A stretch of DNA of 64,000 nt, from the NCBI GenBank assembly GCA_965246855.1, contig CBDFFP010000003.1, forward strand, positions 567,013 to 631,012. The letters are read 5' to 3'. Numbering within the stretch: the first letter of the stretch is position 1; each line of letters starts with the position of its first letter. Source of the stretch: UBA1952 sp965246855 (lineage in GTDB: Bacteria > Bacteroidota > Bacteroidia > Chitinophagales > Chitinophagaceae). Under the pieces are notes generated by a model that searched no databases, was not told the DNA's origin, and saw only the letters and a program-made list of their open reading frames with translations. A program made the position numbers and the translations under genes. Shown here one piece after another: positions 50,151 through 58,376 of the stretch.

Positions 50151-51824
50151 ATGACACCAAATCTCCGCAACAGTCTGGGCACCAACCGACGACCAAAGCC
50201 CGACTTGGGGAACTTGGTTTTTGGGCGGATAACGCCGCAGGCGCGCGAGATTGAAGAAGCCGTTCTGGGCGCGGTGATGCTGGAGAAAGACAAGCTGGCG
50301 CAGGTGCTGGAAATCATCCAAAGCCCGGACTGCTTTTACGAATCGGCCCACCAGAAAATCTACACCTCCATCCGTCGCCTCTTCGACACGAGTACGCCGG
50401 TGGACTTGCTGACCGTAACGGAAGACCTGCGCAAAACCAACGATCTGGAAGCCATTGGCGGAGCCTATTACCTCACGCGACTCACGATGAACGTCGTGTC
50501 TTCGGCCCACGTAGAAGCCCACGCGCGTATTGTGATGGAGAAGTACGTGATGCGCGAATTGATTCGTATTTCCGGCGACATCATCGGCGACGCCTACAAT
50601 GAAGGTTCTGACGTTTTTGACCTCCTGGACAAGGCCGAAAGCTCGCTCTACGAAATCACCGATAAGCACCTGCGAAAGAACTTTAAAAGCCTGCCCGACG
50701 TGTTGATGGAAACGGTGCAGGAAATTGAATTTGCAAAGAATAATCAGTCGGACGTAACCGGCGTTCCCACCGGTTTTTCGGCACTCGACAAGCTGACGGC
50801 GGGCTGGCAAAAGAACGCGCTTATCATCGTGGCCGCGCGGCCTGCGGTGGGTAAAACCGCCTTCTGCCTCAACCTTGCGATGAACGCTGCGCTCCACCAC
50901 GAGAAGCCCTACCCGGTGGCGTTTTTCTCGTTGGAAATGGGCGCGGGCGAGTTGGTGAAAAGGATGTTGTCCGCGCAAACGGAAGTGAGCATGGACGCCA
51001 TTACCAAAGGCCGGATGCAGGAACACGAGTTTGTGCAGATGACGCAACGGATGGAGCGGCTTTCCAAGGCGCCTATTTTTCTGGATGATCAGGCGGCGCT
51101 CAACATCTTTGAGCTGCGCGCCAAAGCGCGTCGTTTGAAGCAGCGCCACGACATCCAGATGATTATCATCGACTACCTCCAGCTGATGCAGGCAGACATC
51201 AACAAAGGCGGCAACCGCGAGCAGGAGATTTCCAAAATCTCGCGCGATTTGAAGTCTTTGGCGAAGGAGTTGGAGATTCCGATTATCGCGCTTTCGCAGC
51301 TGAACCGGGGCGTGGAAAGCCGGAAGGAAAACAAGGTTCCACAACTAAGCGACCTGCGGGAATCGGGCGCGATTGAGCAAGATGCCGACATGGTTATGTT
51401 CCTGTACCGCCCGGAATACTACGGCATCAACAACGACGAGATGGGCCAAAGCATTGAAGGCGAAACCCACATCCATATTGCCAAAAACCGGAGTGGCCAG
51501 ACCGATACGGTGAAGGTGCGCTTCATCAAAGAGTACCAGAAGTTTGTGGACTTGGATGATGGCAGCGGTTTTTACGCAGGCAGTGCGCCCGGCGGCAATC
51601 CTTTTGCGGGAATGCGCGGCGGCAGTCCGGCAGACGACAGCGGTTTTCAAGGCTCGCGGCTCCAGATTCAGCCGGGCGCACAGACCTTTAAATCGCGCGG
51701 CAACGACTATAATTTTGACGATGAGGACGACGCACCGGGTGGGCGGTTTCCCGGTTCGCCTTTCGGTGGCGGTTTCCGGCCCCAGCGGCCTTCGGCAGGT
51801 GATGGGGATGATGCGCCGTTTTAG
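50151..51824 (+). CDS. dnaB: Replicative DNA helicase
   Basis: 557 residues from ATG 50151 (MTPNLRNSLGTNRRPKPDLG). The hexameric helicase unwinds DNA at the replication fork. The N-terminal DnaB domain (PQAREIEEAVLGAVMLEKDK) is followed by the RecA-like core: Walker A AARPAVGKTAFCLNLA, SLEMGAGELVKRML, Walker B IIDYLQLM, LSQLNRGVESR, and QDADMVMFLYRPEYY. A 70-residue Gly/Asp/Phe/Pro-rich tail ends in GDGDDAPF, resembling SSB acidic tips. No intein. Confidence 0.95.
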   Translation: MTPNLRNSLGTNRRPKPDLGNLVFGRITPQAREIEEAVLGAVMLEKDKLAQVLEIIQSPDCFYESAHQKIYTSIRRLFDTSTPVDLLTVTEDLRKTNDLEAIGGAYYLTRLTMNVVSSAHVEAHARIVMEKYVMRELIRISGDIIGDAYNEGSDVFDLLDKAESSLYEITDKHLRKNFKSLPDVLMETVQEIEFAKNNQSDVTGVPTGFSALDKLTAGWQKNALIIVAARPAVGKTAFCLNLAMNAALHHEKPYPVAFFSLEMGAGELVKRMLSAQTEVSMDAITKGRMQEHEFVQMTQRMERLSKAPIFLDDQAALNIFELRAKARRLKQRHDIQMIIIDYLQLMQADINKGGNREQEISKISRDLKSLAKELEIPIIALSQLNRGVESRKENKVPQLSDLRESGAIEQDADMVMFLYRPEYYGINNDEMGQSIEGETHIHIAKNRSGQTDTVKVRFIKEYQKFVDLDDGSGFYAGSAPGGNPFAGMRGGSPADDSGFQGSRLQIQPGAQTFKSRGNDYNFDDEDDAPGGRFPGSPFGGGFRPQRPSAGDGDDAPF

Positions 51825-51827
51825 GTA

Positions 51828-51897
51828 GGTACACACGCCGCGCGTGTCCGCACAACATGCATTTTCGGCGGACACGCGCGGCGTGTCCCTACCCCCG
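51828..51897. repeat. Palindrome GGTAGGTACACACGCCGCGC...GCGGCGTGTCCCTACC
   Basis: ACACGCCGCGCGTGTCCGC and GCGGACACGCGCGGCGTGT are near-perfect reverse complements around an AT-rich loop of about 19 bases. It lies between dnaB and the cysteine desulfurase gene. Confidence 0.8.
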
Positions 51898-51905
51898 TAA
51901 ATTTG
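51898..51905 (+). promoter_or_regulatory. -7 promoter box TAAATTTG of the cysteine desulfurase gene
   Basis: Full match to TAnnTTTG; the ATG at 51915 follows after nine bases. The palindrome occupies the place of the -33 region. Confidence 0.4.
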
Positions 51906-51914
51906 CGTCTGCAC

Positions 51915-53048
51915 ATGAACCGTATTTACTTTGACAATGCCGCCACGACGGCGCTGGACCCGGAAGTGTTAGAAGCCATGATGCCGTACCTAACGGAACG
52001 CTTTGGCAATCCGTCGTCGGTATATTCCTACGGACGGGAATCCAAAATGGGCATTGAAGCGGCGCGCAAAACGGTGGCGAAATTGCTGGGCTGCAAACCG
52101 GGCGAAATCTTCTTCACTTCCGGTGGAACGGAAAGTTCCAATTCCGCGATTCTGGCCGCCGTACGCGACCTGGGCTGCAAGCGCATTATTACCTCGCCCA
52201 TAGAACACCACGCCACGCTGCACGCTACCGAAGCCATTGCCAAAGAGCGCAACCTGCCGCTGCAATTGATTTGGGTGCAGCCCGACGGCCACCTTGACCT
52301 GTCGCATTTGGAGCTGATGCTGGCGAATTCTCTGGACAAGGCGCTCGTCAGCCTGATGCACGCCAACAACGAAATCGGCAACCTGCTGGACGTGGAAAAA
52401 GTTGGCGAATTGTGCGCGCAATACGGGGCCATTTTCCACTGCGATATGGTGCAGACGATTGGCCACTACCCGATTGATTTAGGCAAGTTGAAGGTGCATT
52501 TCGCGTCCGGCGCGGGCCATAAATTTCATGGGCCGAAGGGCGTAGGGATTAAATATGTGAATGAGAACGTGCAGGTGAAACCGATGCTGCACGGCGGCTC
52601 GCAGGAGCGCAATATGCGTGCCGGAACGGAGAACCTCTATGGCATTGTGGGTTTCGCCAAAGCACTGGAACTGGCGATGGCGCGCTATGAGGAAGACTCC
52701 CGGAAAATCGGCGATCTGCGCGATTATATGTGCAGCAAAATGACTGCGGAAATTCCGGGACTTCGCTGCAACGGCGGCAGCGGCGATGACCGGCTTTATA
52801 CGGTGCTGAACGTTTCTTTCCCCAAAACGGCCAAGTCGGAAATGCTCTTGATGGCGCTGGATATGGCGGGCATCTGCGCCAGCGGCGGCTCGGCATGTAG
52901 CAGCGGCGCAAGCTCGGTGAGCCACGTGATTAAGGCACTCTACAATGGGCAATCGGACGAGATGGTACCGGTGCGTTTTTCCTTTAGCCGCCACAACACG
53001 AAAGAAGAAGTGGATGAGGTGGTGGAGAAGTTGAAGACGCTTTTGTAG
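51915..53048 (+). CDS. Cysteine desulfurase (NifS/IscS family)
   Basis: 377 residues from ATG 51915 (MNRIYFDNAATTALDPEVLE). Takes sulfur from cysteine for Fe-S clusters and tRNA thiolation. PLP Lys in SGAGHKFHGPKG, the catalytic persulfide Cys in GSACSSGA, SPIEHHAT and MHANNEIG are visible; the short loop after the Cys suits the IscS/NifS group I type. No iscU or other assembly genes are adjacent, so subgroup and symbol are left open. Confidence 0.93.
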   Translation: MNRIYFDNAATTALDPEVLEAMMPYLTERFGNPSSVYSYGRESKMGIEAARKTVAKLLGCKPGEIFFTSGGTESSNSAILAAVRDLGCKRIITSPIEHHATLHATEAIAKERNLPLQLIWVQPDGHLDLSHLELMLANSLDKALVSLMHANNEIGNLLDVEKVGELCAQYGAIFHCDMVQTIGHYPIDLGKLKVHFASGAGHKFHGPKGVGIKYVNENVQVKPMLHGGSQERNMRAGTENLYGIVGFAKALELAMARYEEDSRKIGDLRDYMCSKMTAEIPGLRCNGGSGDDRLYTVLNVSFPKTAKSEMLLMALDMAGICASGGSACSSGASSVSHVIKALYNGQSDEMVPVRFSFSRHNTKEEVDEVVEKLKTLL

Positions 53049-53109
53049 GAAGGCGTAAGGGATTGAAGGTAATTTCTCCTTGCTTTCCTAATCACTTTCG
53101 ACACAATTC

Positions 53110-53185
53110 TGCAAAGGGATTTCCACCACCTACGATAACGGTGGTACTTTATACCACCGACGATAAATGTCGGGGCTTACAGCTT
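53110..53185. repeat. Short repeats GATAACGGTGGTAC / GTACC-type before mtgA
   Basis: TACGATAACGGTGGTACTTTATACCACCGACGATAAATG: GGTGGTA and TACCACC pair around CTTTA, flanked by CGATAA direct repeats. It ends about 20 bases before the mtgA start. Confidence 0.6.
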
Positions 53186-53196
53186 TCTACTAAAAC

Positions 53197-53907
53197 TTGC
53201 GCCGCCTTTTCCGCTCCCCTTTCCGGTTCCTTTTCTATTTGTTCGGCGCGTCGCTGCTGTACTTGGTGTTGTGTAAATGGATAGTGCCGCCTATCACGCT
53301 CACACAGCTTTCGGATAGATTGAGCGGGAAAACCGTCCACTATATTCCGGTAAAAGGAGCGCAAATTTCTTCTGAAATGAAGCTGGCCGTTATCGCCGCC
53401 GAAGACCAGCTCTTCCCAAACCACGAAGGCTTTGATAAGAAGGCAATTGAACAAAGCCTGGCCGGCGAAAGAGCAGGAAAGAAAGGCACCCGACCTGCAG
53501 GTGCAGCGGCGTCCACCATTAGCCAGCAGACAGCCAAGAACGTTTTTCTGTGGCAGGGAACGGGCTGGAGCCGTTATGTGAGAAAGGGGATGGAAGTGCC
53601 CTACACGTGGCTGATTGAGAGACTCTGGGGCAAGAAGCGCATTCTGGAAGTCTACCTCAACGTAGCCCAAACCGGCGCCGGCATTTATGGCGCAGAAGCG
53701 GCAGCGCAGGAATATTTCCACAAGCCGGCAGCAAGACTCTCTACCACAGAAGCCGCGCAGATCGCCGCTTGTTTGCCTAATCCAGTGCGTTTCACAGTTC
53801 GTCCTTTGAGCAGCTATGTGAAGCGCCGCGCGGGCTGGATTCAAGTGCAAATGAAAAACCTCCGGGATTATCCGGAGGTTGGGGAACTGTTGAAGGAAAA
53901 GAAATAG
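53197..53907 (+). CDS. mtgA: Monofunctional peptidoglycan transglycosylase
   Basis: 236 residues from TTG 53197 (read MRRLFRSPFRFLFYLFGASL); no ATG lies near, so TTG is the likely start. It polymerises lipid II glycan strands. N-terminal membrane anchor (about residues 10-30), then glycosyltransferase family 51 motifs: AVIAAEDQLFPNHEGFD with the catalytic Glu, STISQQTAKNVFLW, RKGMEVPYTWLIE, KRILEVYLN and AQIAACLPNP. Usual length is about 230. Confidence 0.9.
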   Translation: MRRLFRSPFRFLFYLFGASLLYLVLCKWIVPPITLTQLSDRLSGKTVHYIPVKGAQISSEMKLAVIAAEDQLFPNHEGFDKKAIEQSLAGERAGKKGTRPAGAAASTISQQTAKNVFLWQGTGWSRYVRKGMEVPYTWLIERLWGKKRILEVYLNVAQTGAGIYGAEAAAQEYFHKPAARLSTTEAAQIAACLPNPVRFTVRPLSSYVKRRAGWIQVQMKNLRDYPEVGELLKEKK

Positions 53908-53954
53908 TGTAGATTGCAAGGACAATTCACAAGCTATGACTTGTAGCTTACGAC

Positions 53955-54158
53955 CTATGCATATTGTCCCAGCGGCTGCGGCGTAAAGTGCGCGCGCACG
54001 GCCCGTTGTGCGTGATGTAGGATTTCCGTAGAACGGCTTGCGGCCATCTTCGCTTGGAAGCGGGCACTCAAAAGGGTGTAATCCACTACGAATGGATCAA
54101 TATCGTAGAGGCTTTTCAGACTGGTCTTGAAGAGGTTGAGTAGAGTTGGAGTGATCAT
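53955..54158 (-). CDS. Small hypothetical protein
   Basis: 67 residues from ATG 54158 (MITPTLLNLFKTSLKSLYDI). No family recognised; contains VDYTLLSARFQAKMAASRST and a basic HAQRAVRAHFTPQ end. No signal or membrane segment. Likely real because no repeat structure underlies it, but unproven. Convergent with mtgA. Confidence 0.45.
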   Translation of the reverse strand: MITPTLLNLFKTSLKSLYDIDPFVVDYTLLSARFQAKMAASRSTEILHHAQRAVRAHFTPQPLGQYA

Positions 54159-54297
54159 AACCTTGGGCGTTTACAGGGTTTCAGGAAAAATCGGTTACGC
54201 CTTAACAGGATAAAAGGTCGTGCCACATTTTTGAAACCTCTTAACAACACCGGAATTTGTCCAACCAAAAAACAGTTCTCCAACAAAATTTTTAAAC

Positions 54298-54330
54298 AAA
54301 AAAGCCGCTCTTTGCAGAACGGCTTTTCTT
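54298..54330 (-). terminator. Terminator of the alpha ribosomal operon after rplQ
   Basis: AAAAAAGCCGCTCTTTGCAGAACGGCTTTTCTT: stem AGCCG.TC/GA.CGGCT with A/T runs; on the minus strand it follows the rplQ stop at 54346. Confidence 0.72.
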
Positions 54331-54345
54331 TAAAAGGAACGTGAC

Positions 54346-54978
54346 TTATGCGTGACCTTCGGCAGCATCCGGCTCTTGCGGCGCGGCAGGAACATCTGTA
54401 GCAGGCATTTCGTCGGTTGTAGGTGCTTCTTCCGTAGTTGTTGCTTCAGGAGCAACTTCTTCCGAGGCAGCTACTTCTGCCTGCGGTAATTCGTCGGCCA
54501 TTGCAGCTTCTACCGGCGCAGCAGCAACTTCCGTAGTTGCTTTGGGAGCAGTGCTTCCACCGCGACGGCTCCGACGGGTTTTCTTCGCAGCAGCATCGGC
54601 ACTGTCTTTCTTGTAGATTTCGTTAAAATCCACTAGTTCAATCATCGCCATCTCAGCCGCATCACCCATACGAATAGGCAATTTAATAATGCGCGTGTAA
54701 CCACCCGGACGGGCAGCAATCTTATCGCCGATAACGGTAAAAAGCTCTGTAACGGCTTCTTTGTTTTGCAGATGGCTAAACACCATACGGCGGTTGTGGG
54801 TGCTGTCGGTTTTGGCGCGGTTAATAATCGGCTCGGCATACACGCGCAACGCTTTGGCTTTTGCCAGCGTGGTATTAATGCGCTTGTGCTCAATGAGTTG
54901 TGCCGTGAGGTTGCTCATGAGGGCGCGGCGGTGCGATGCCGTGCGGCCTAAATTGTTGATTTTGTCTCCGTGACGCAT
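54346..54978 (-). CDS. rplQ: 50S ribosomal protein L17 with long acidic Ala/Thr-rich tail
   Basis: 210 residues from ATG 54978 (MRHGDKINNLGRTASHRRAL); upstream in-frame codons lack homology. The L17 core is residues 1-115 (AQLIEHKRINTTLAKAKALRVYAEPII...). A 90-residue tail rich in Ala, Glu, Thr and Pro follows (EVAPEATTTEEAPTTDEM and so on). L17 is about 120 residues in most bacteria, and Bacteroidota members are longer. Last gene of the operon. Confidence 0.95.
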   Translation of the reverse strand: MRHGDKINNLGRTASHRRALMSNLTAQLIEHKRINTTLAKAKALRVYAEPIINRAKTDSTHNRRMVFSHLQNKEAVTELFTVIGDKIAARPGGYTRIIKLPIRMGDAAEMAMIELVDFNEIYKKDSADAAAKKTRRSRRGGSTAPKATTEVAAAPVEAAMADELPQAEVAASEEVAPEATTTEEAPTTDEMPATDVPAAPQEPDAAEGHA

Positions 54979-55039
54979 GACGATGTGGGGGGTGTTTAAA
55001 AACGCTGCAACCGTGTCAAGGAATTGCAACGCGGGGGTA

Positions 55040-55108
55040 AATTTCAAAAATCAAGAGCCAAGGTCCAAGAACCTGTTTTCTGGTTCCCTGAATCTTGACT
55101 CTTGGAAT
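55040..55108. repeat. TCAAGAGCCAAGGTCC...GGTTCC...CTTGACTCTTGG inverted words
   Basis: AATCAAGAGCCAAGGTCCAAGAACC pairs with GGTTCCCTGAATCTTGACTCTTGGAATT across TGTTTTCT. It lies between rplQ and rpoA, overlapping the rpoA stop region. The same CCAAGGTCCAA words occur near 22660. Confidence 0.7.
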
Positions 55109-56115
55109 TAGTCTTCTTTCATGTTCAACCGGCTGATGTCCATTCCAAAACCGAGGCCGCGCTCATGAAGCACCTGCTCAATCTCGGAAAGGCTCTTTTG
55201 GCCGAAGTTGCGGAACTTCATCAGCTCTTCTTGGGTGTACTGCACCAACTCGCTCAAGGAATGAATCTTGGCGGCTTTAAGGCAGTTGAACGCGCGCACG
55301 CTCAATTCCAAATCTTCCAGCGGCGTAGAAAGCATTTTGCGCTGTTGCAGGCTTTCTTCGTCCATCACCGTTTCGTGACGGTCATCGCTGCTACGGCGGT
55401 GTTCCAGCGAAATGTTCTCGTCGGTGATAATCATCAGGTGCTGAATCAGAATGCGGCTCGCTTCCTTCACGGCTTCTTCGGGGTGAATCGTGCCGTCGGT
55501 GGTCACTTCCATCATCAGCTTTTCAAAGTCGGTGCGCTGCTCCACCCGCGTGGCTTCCACGCTGTACTTCACGTTCTTAATCGGCGTGAAAATAGAGTCA
55601 ATCGCAATCACGCCAAGCGGATGGTTTTCGCTGCGGTTCTCGTCGGAAGGCACATAGCCACGACCTTTTCCAATGTGCAGTTCCAGATTCACTTTCGCCG
55701 TCGGGTCCAGGTGACAAATCACCAGTTCCGGGTTCATAATCTGGAATTCCGGCAATTTCTCGCCCAACATAGCCGCCGTAAGGGCTTTTTCGCCCGTTAC
55801 ATACAGTTCCATCCGCGTAGGCTCAAACGTGCGACCTTCGCCGGGATAGCGGAAACGCACCTGCTTCAGGTTCAGGATGATTTCCGTAACGTCTTCCATC
55901 ACGCCGGGAATGGTATCAAATTCATGATCCACACCTTCCATTTTCATGGCCGTAATCGCGTATCCTTCCAAAGAAGAAAGCAACACGCGGCGCAGGGCGT
56001 TGCCAATGGTTACGCCATAGCCCGGCTCAAGCGGACGGAATTCAAAGTGCGCTTCAAAGTCATTGACTTTGGAAAGCGTGATTTTATCGGGTTTCTGGAA
56101 GGATAACAGTGCCAT
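55108..56115 (-). CDS. rpoA: DNA-directed RNA polymerase alpha subunit
   Basis: 335 residues from ATG 56115 (MALLSFQKPDKITLSKVNDF). The N-terminal dimer/assembly domain (EFRPLEPGYGVTIGNALRRVLLSSLEGYAI) and the C-terminal domain (LEDLELSVRAFNCLKAAKIHSLSELVQYTQ...NFGQKSLSEIEQVL) are complete. About 200 bases separate it from rpsD. Confidence 0.97.
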   Translation of the reverse strand: MALLSFQKPDKITLSKVNDFEAHFEFRPLEPGYGVTIGNALRRVLLSSLEGYAITAMKMEGVDHEFDTIPGVMEDVTEIILNLKQVRFRYPGEGRTFEPTRMELYVTGEKALTAAMLGEKLPEFQIMNPELVICHLDPTAKVNLELHIGKGRGYVPSDENRSENHPLGVIAIDSIFTPIKNVKYSVEATRVEQRTDFEKLMMEVTTDGTIHPEEAVKEASRILIQHLMIITDENISLEHRRSSDDRHETVMDEESLQQRKMLSTPLEDLELSVRAFNCLKAAKIHSLSELVQYTQEELMKFRNFGQKSLSEIEQVLHERGLGFGMDISRLNMKED

Positions 56116-56314
56116 AAATGGATTGATTTTTGCGGGATTGGAAAGAGCCAGAAAGAAAACGAAAGTTCAGCGCACACACTCCGGCGGAAAGGATTGGCTC
56201 GGTGTCCGGGCCGGATTCCTGTGGCTGACGTTTTTTAGGGAAAAGAAAAAGAACGGAAAAAGAAAAGACTGCCGGGATTCTTCCAAAAGAAAGAAGACCG
56301 GCAGCCTTAAAAGG

Positions 56315-56920
56315 TTATTTAGAATACAATTCTACGATGAGCTGCTCCTTGATATTCTCTGGAACATTCTCGCGCTCCGGGTGTGCCAGATACGTGCCCT
56401 TCATTTCCTTTTCGTTGTAATCCAACCAGGAAATTTTCGGGTTTTTGCTGCGCAGCGTAGAAGTGATGTCGGTGTTGGCGCGGCTTTTCGGCTTCAGTTC
56501 CAGCACATCGCCCGGCTTCAGGCGGTAGGAAGGAATGTTCACGATTTCGCCGTTTACCATCACGTGTTTGTGGCTCACCATCTGACGGGCAGCCGGACGG
56601 GTAGAAGCCATACCGAGGCGGTAAACCGCATTATCGAGACGGCTTTCCAGCAACTTAATCAGGTTTTCGCCGGTAGAGCCTTTGATGCGGGCCGCTTCCA
56701 GATAGGTGTTGCGGAATTGCTTCTCCAGAATGCCGTACGTGTATTTGGCTTTCTGCTTTTCGCGAAGCTGAATATTGTACTCCGACAAGGTTTTGCGCTT
56801 CTTGGAGTTGCCGTGTTGTCCTGGCGGAAACGAGTTCTTATCCAGGTTTTTGCCCGATCCGAGGATGGGCTCGCCGAACTTGCGGCAGATTCTGTTTTTA
56901 GGGCCTGTATAACGTGCCAT
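56315..56920 (-). CDS. rpsD: 30S ribosomal protein S4
   Basis: 201 residues from ATG 56920. Shows N-terminal basic part (MARYTGPKNRICRKFGEPIL), S4 RNA-binding domain (RLDNAVYRLGMASTRPAARQ...VNGEIVNIPSYRL), and end PENIKEQLIVELYSK. The N-terminal Zn-type Cys cluster of some S4 proteins is absent (only one Cys), a C-minus type. Confidence 0.97.
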   Translation of the reverse strand: MARYTGPKNRICRKFGEPILGSGKNLDKNSFPPGQHGNSKKRKTLSEYNIQLREKQKAKYTYGILEKQFRNTYLEAARIKGSTGENLIKLLESRLDNAVYRLGMASTRPAARQMVSHKHVMVNGEIVNIPSYRLKPGDVLELKPKSRANTDITSTLRSKNPKISWLDYNEKEMKGTYLAHPERENVPENIKEQLIVELYSK

Positions 56921-57002
56921 AAAGAGAGGTTAGAAAATCGGTTTTAGATTGAGAAGCCATCCGTTTCATTAAAACCGAAAAACCGGAAACGAAAGGCTGT
57001 AA

Positions 57003-57080
57003 GCAATGAACAATTAATAATGAGTAATGAACAATGGAATGCCGGGCATTATTCATTGTTCATTACTCATTATTAATTAA
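57003..57080. repeat. Near-perfect AT-rich hairpin between rpsD and rpsK
   Basis: GCAATGAACAATTAATAATGAGTAATGAACAATGGAATGCC and GGCATTATTCATTGTTCATTACTCATTATTAATT are mutual reverse complements over about 33 bases with almost no loop. It lies inside an essential ribosomal protein operon, ending at the rpsK stop. Confidence 0.85.
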
Positions 57081-57487
57081 ACGCGGCGTTTTTTCGGCGG
57101 GCGGCAGCCGTTGTGCGGCAGCGGCGTAATGTCGTTGATGGAATTGATTTCAAAACCCACCTGACCGAGGGAGCGAATCGCGCCTTCGCGGCCAGAACCG
57201 GGGCCTTTCACGAAAACGTCCAAGCGTTTTACGCCTGCGTCCAGAGCTACTTTACCACAGTCGGCAGCAGCAGTTTGGGCGGCATACGGCGTGTTCTTTT
57301 TAGAACCCCGGAAACCCATTTTACCAGCAGAAGACCAGGAAATTACCTGTCCGGCTTTGTTGGTAATGGAGATAATGATGTTGTTGAAAGTAGCCGAGAT
57401 ATGCACGTCGCCATGCACGTCCACTTTCACGTTCCGCTTTTTCGCAGCGGCTTTGGCCGATGTTTTGGCCTGTTGGGCTTTTGCCAT
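57077..57487 (-). CDS. rpsK: 30S ribosomal protein S11
   Basis: 136 residues from ATG 57487 (MAKAQQAKTSAKAAAKKRNV). Core VHISATFNNIIISITNKAGQVISWSSAGKMGFRGSKKNTPYAAQ and end DITPLPHNGCRPPKKRRV are typical. A somewhat longer N-terminal Ala/Lys tail than in E. coli. Confidence 0.97.
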   Translation of the reverse strand: MAKAQQAKTSAKAAAKKRNVKVDVHGDVHISATFNNIIISITNKAGQVISWSSAGKMGFRGSKKNTPYAAQTAAADCGKVALDAGVKRLDVFVKGPGSGREGAIRSLGQVGFEINSINDITPLPHNGCRPPKKRRV

Positions 57488-57587
57488 TGTGGTGTTATAC
57501 TAAAAGGTAGTCGTTAGGAAAAGATAGCCGCTTCTCACAAAGCTGCTGTTGGGCACGCCTCCCCGGAAATTTCCGGATCCGGCGACC

Positions 57588-57665
57588 GCAATGAGTAATG
57601 ATTAGCGATTAATGATTAGTGTTTTTCCAATCCAGTAATACCTAATCATTACTCATTAATCATTA
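57588..57665. repeat. AT-rich hairpin between rpsK and rpsM
   Basis: CAATGAGTAATGATTAGCGATTAATGATTAGTG on the left and CCTAATCATTACTCATTAATCATTATT on the right pair imperfectly. It overlaps the rpsM stop. Confidence 0.7.
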
Positions 57666-58043
57666 TTTCTTCGCTGCTTTCTTCTTACCAGCAACTGTCT
57701 TGCGCTTGCCTTTACGGGTACGCGAGTTGGTTTTGGTACGTTGTCCGCGCAGCGGCAGGCCTTTACGGTGACGGAGGCCACGGTAGCAGGCGATGTCCAT
57801 CAGACGTTTGATGTTCATCTGCACTTCCGAGCGCAGCGCGCCTTCCACCTTGAATTCGGCGTTAATCATGTTCCGGATAGCAGCCAGCTCTTCGTCGTTC
57901 CAGCTCATCGCCTTTTTGTTGCGGTCGATGTTGGAAGTGTCGAGGATGCGTTTTGCCGTATTCGGGCCGATGCCGTAGATGTACGTCAGCGCGATTTCGC
58001 CGCGCTTGTTTTTGGGGAGGTCAATACCTGCAATACGAGCCAT
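57663..58043 (-). CDS. rpsM: 30S ribosomal protein S13
   Basis: 126 residues from ATG 58043 (MARIAGIDLPKNKRGEIALT). Helix-two-turn-helix YGIGPNTAKRIL and the end GLRHRKGLPLRGQRTKTNSRTRKGKRKTVAGKKKAAKK are as expected. Confidence 0.97.
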   Translation of the reverse strand: MARIAGIDLPKNKRGEIALTYIYGIGPNTAKRILDTSNIDRNKKAMSWNDEELAAIRNMINAEFKVEGALRSEVQMNIKRLMDIACYRGLRHRKGLPLRGQRTKTNSRTRKGKRKTVAGKKKAAKK

Positions 58044-58096
58044 AAATGGGTGTTCGTCGGGGGCTTTTTTTAGAAAAAGGTTGGAGGCAGAAGGCC

Positions 58097-58213
58097 TTAG
58101 CCTTGACGCTGCTTAAAGCGTGGGTTTTTCTTGTTGATAACGAAGAGTTTGCCTTTGCGGCGAACGATTTTGCAATCGACGCTCCGCTTTTTGATGGCAG
58201 CACGAACTTTCAT
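58097..58213 (-). CDS. rpmJ: 50S ribosomal protein L36
   Basis: 38 residues from ATG 58213 (MKVRAAIKKRSVDCKIVRRK), ending VINKKNPRFKQRQG. Of the family's zinc ligands (three Cys and one His) only one Cys remains: this is a Zn-free C-minus L36. Start fixed by homology; a longer in-frame reading upstream crosses repeat words. Confidence 0.95.
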   Translation of the reverse strand: MKVRAAIKKRSVDCKIVRRKGKLFVINKKNPRFKQRQG

Positions 58214-58237
58214 AGGAAAATGGATTGAAAAGGTTGG

Positions 58238-58330
58238 AGTGGCTTCGCCGTTGGAGTGTTGGACAGCCCTTCGGGCGTTGATACTGTTGGAGTGTTGGAA
58301 GCTTCGCGTTGGAATGTTGGAAGGATTCTT
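58238..58330. repeat. GTTGGAGTG...CTTCGCGTTGGAA repeat words between rpmJ and infA
   Basis: GTTGGAGTGGCTTCGCCGTTGGAGTG, then CCCTTCGGG hairpin, then GTTGGAGTGTTGGAAGCTTCGCGTTGGAATGTTGG. Same words as near 48525. Confidence 0.6.
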
Positions 58331-58376
58331 TCGGCGCTGCTCTTTTATCTTTTGTCTCGCTACTTTTGTCTTTGGC

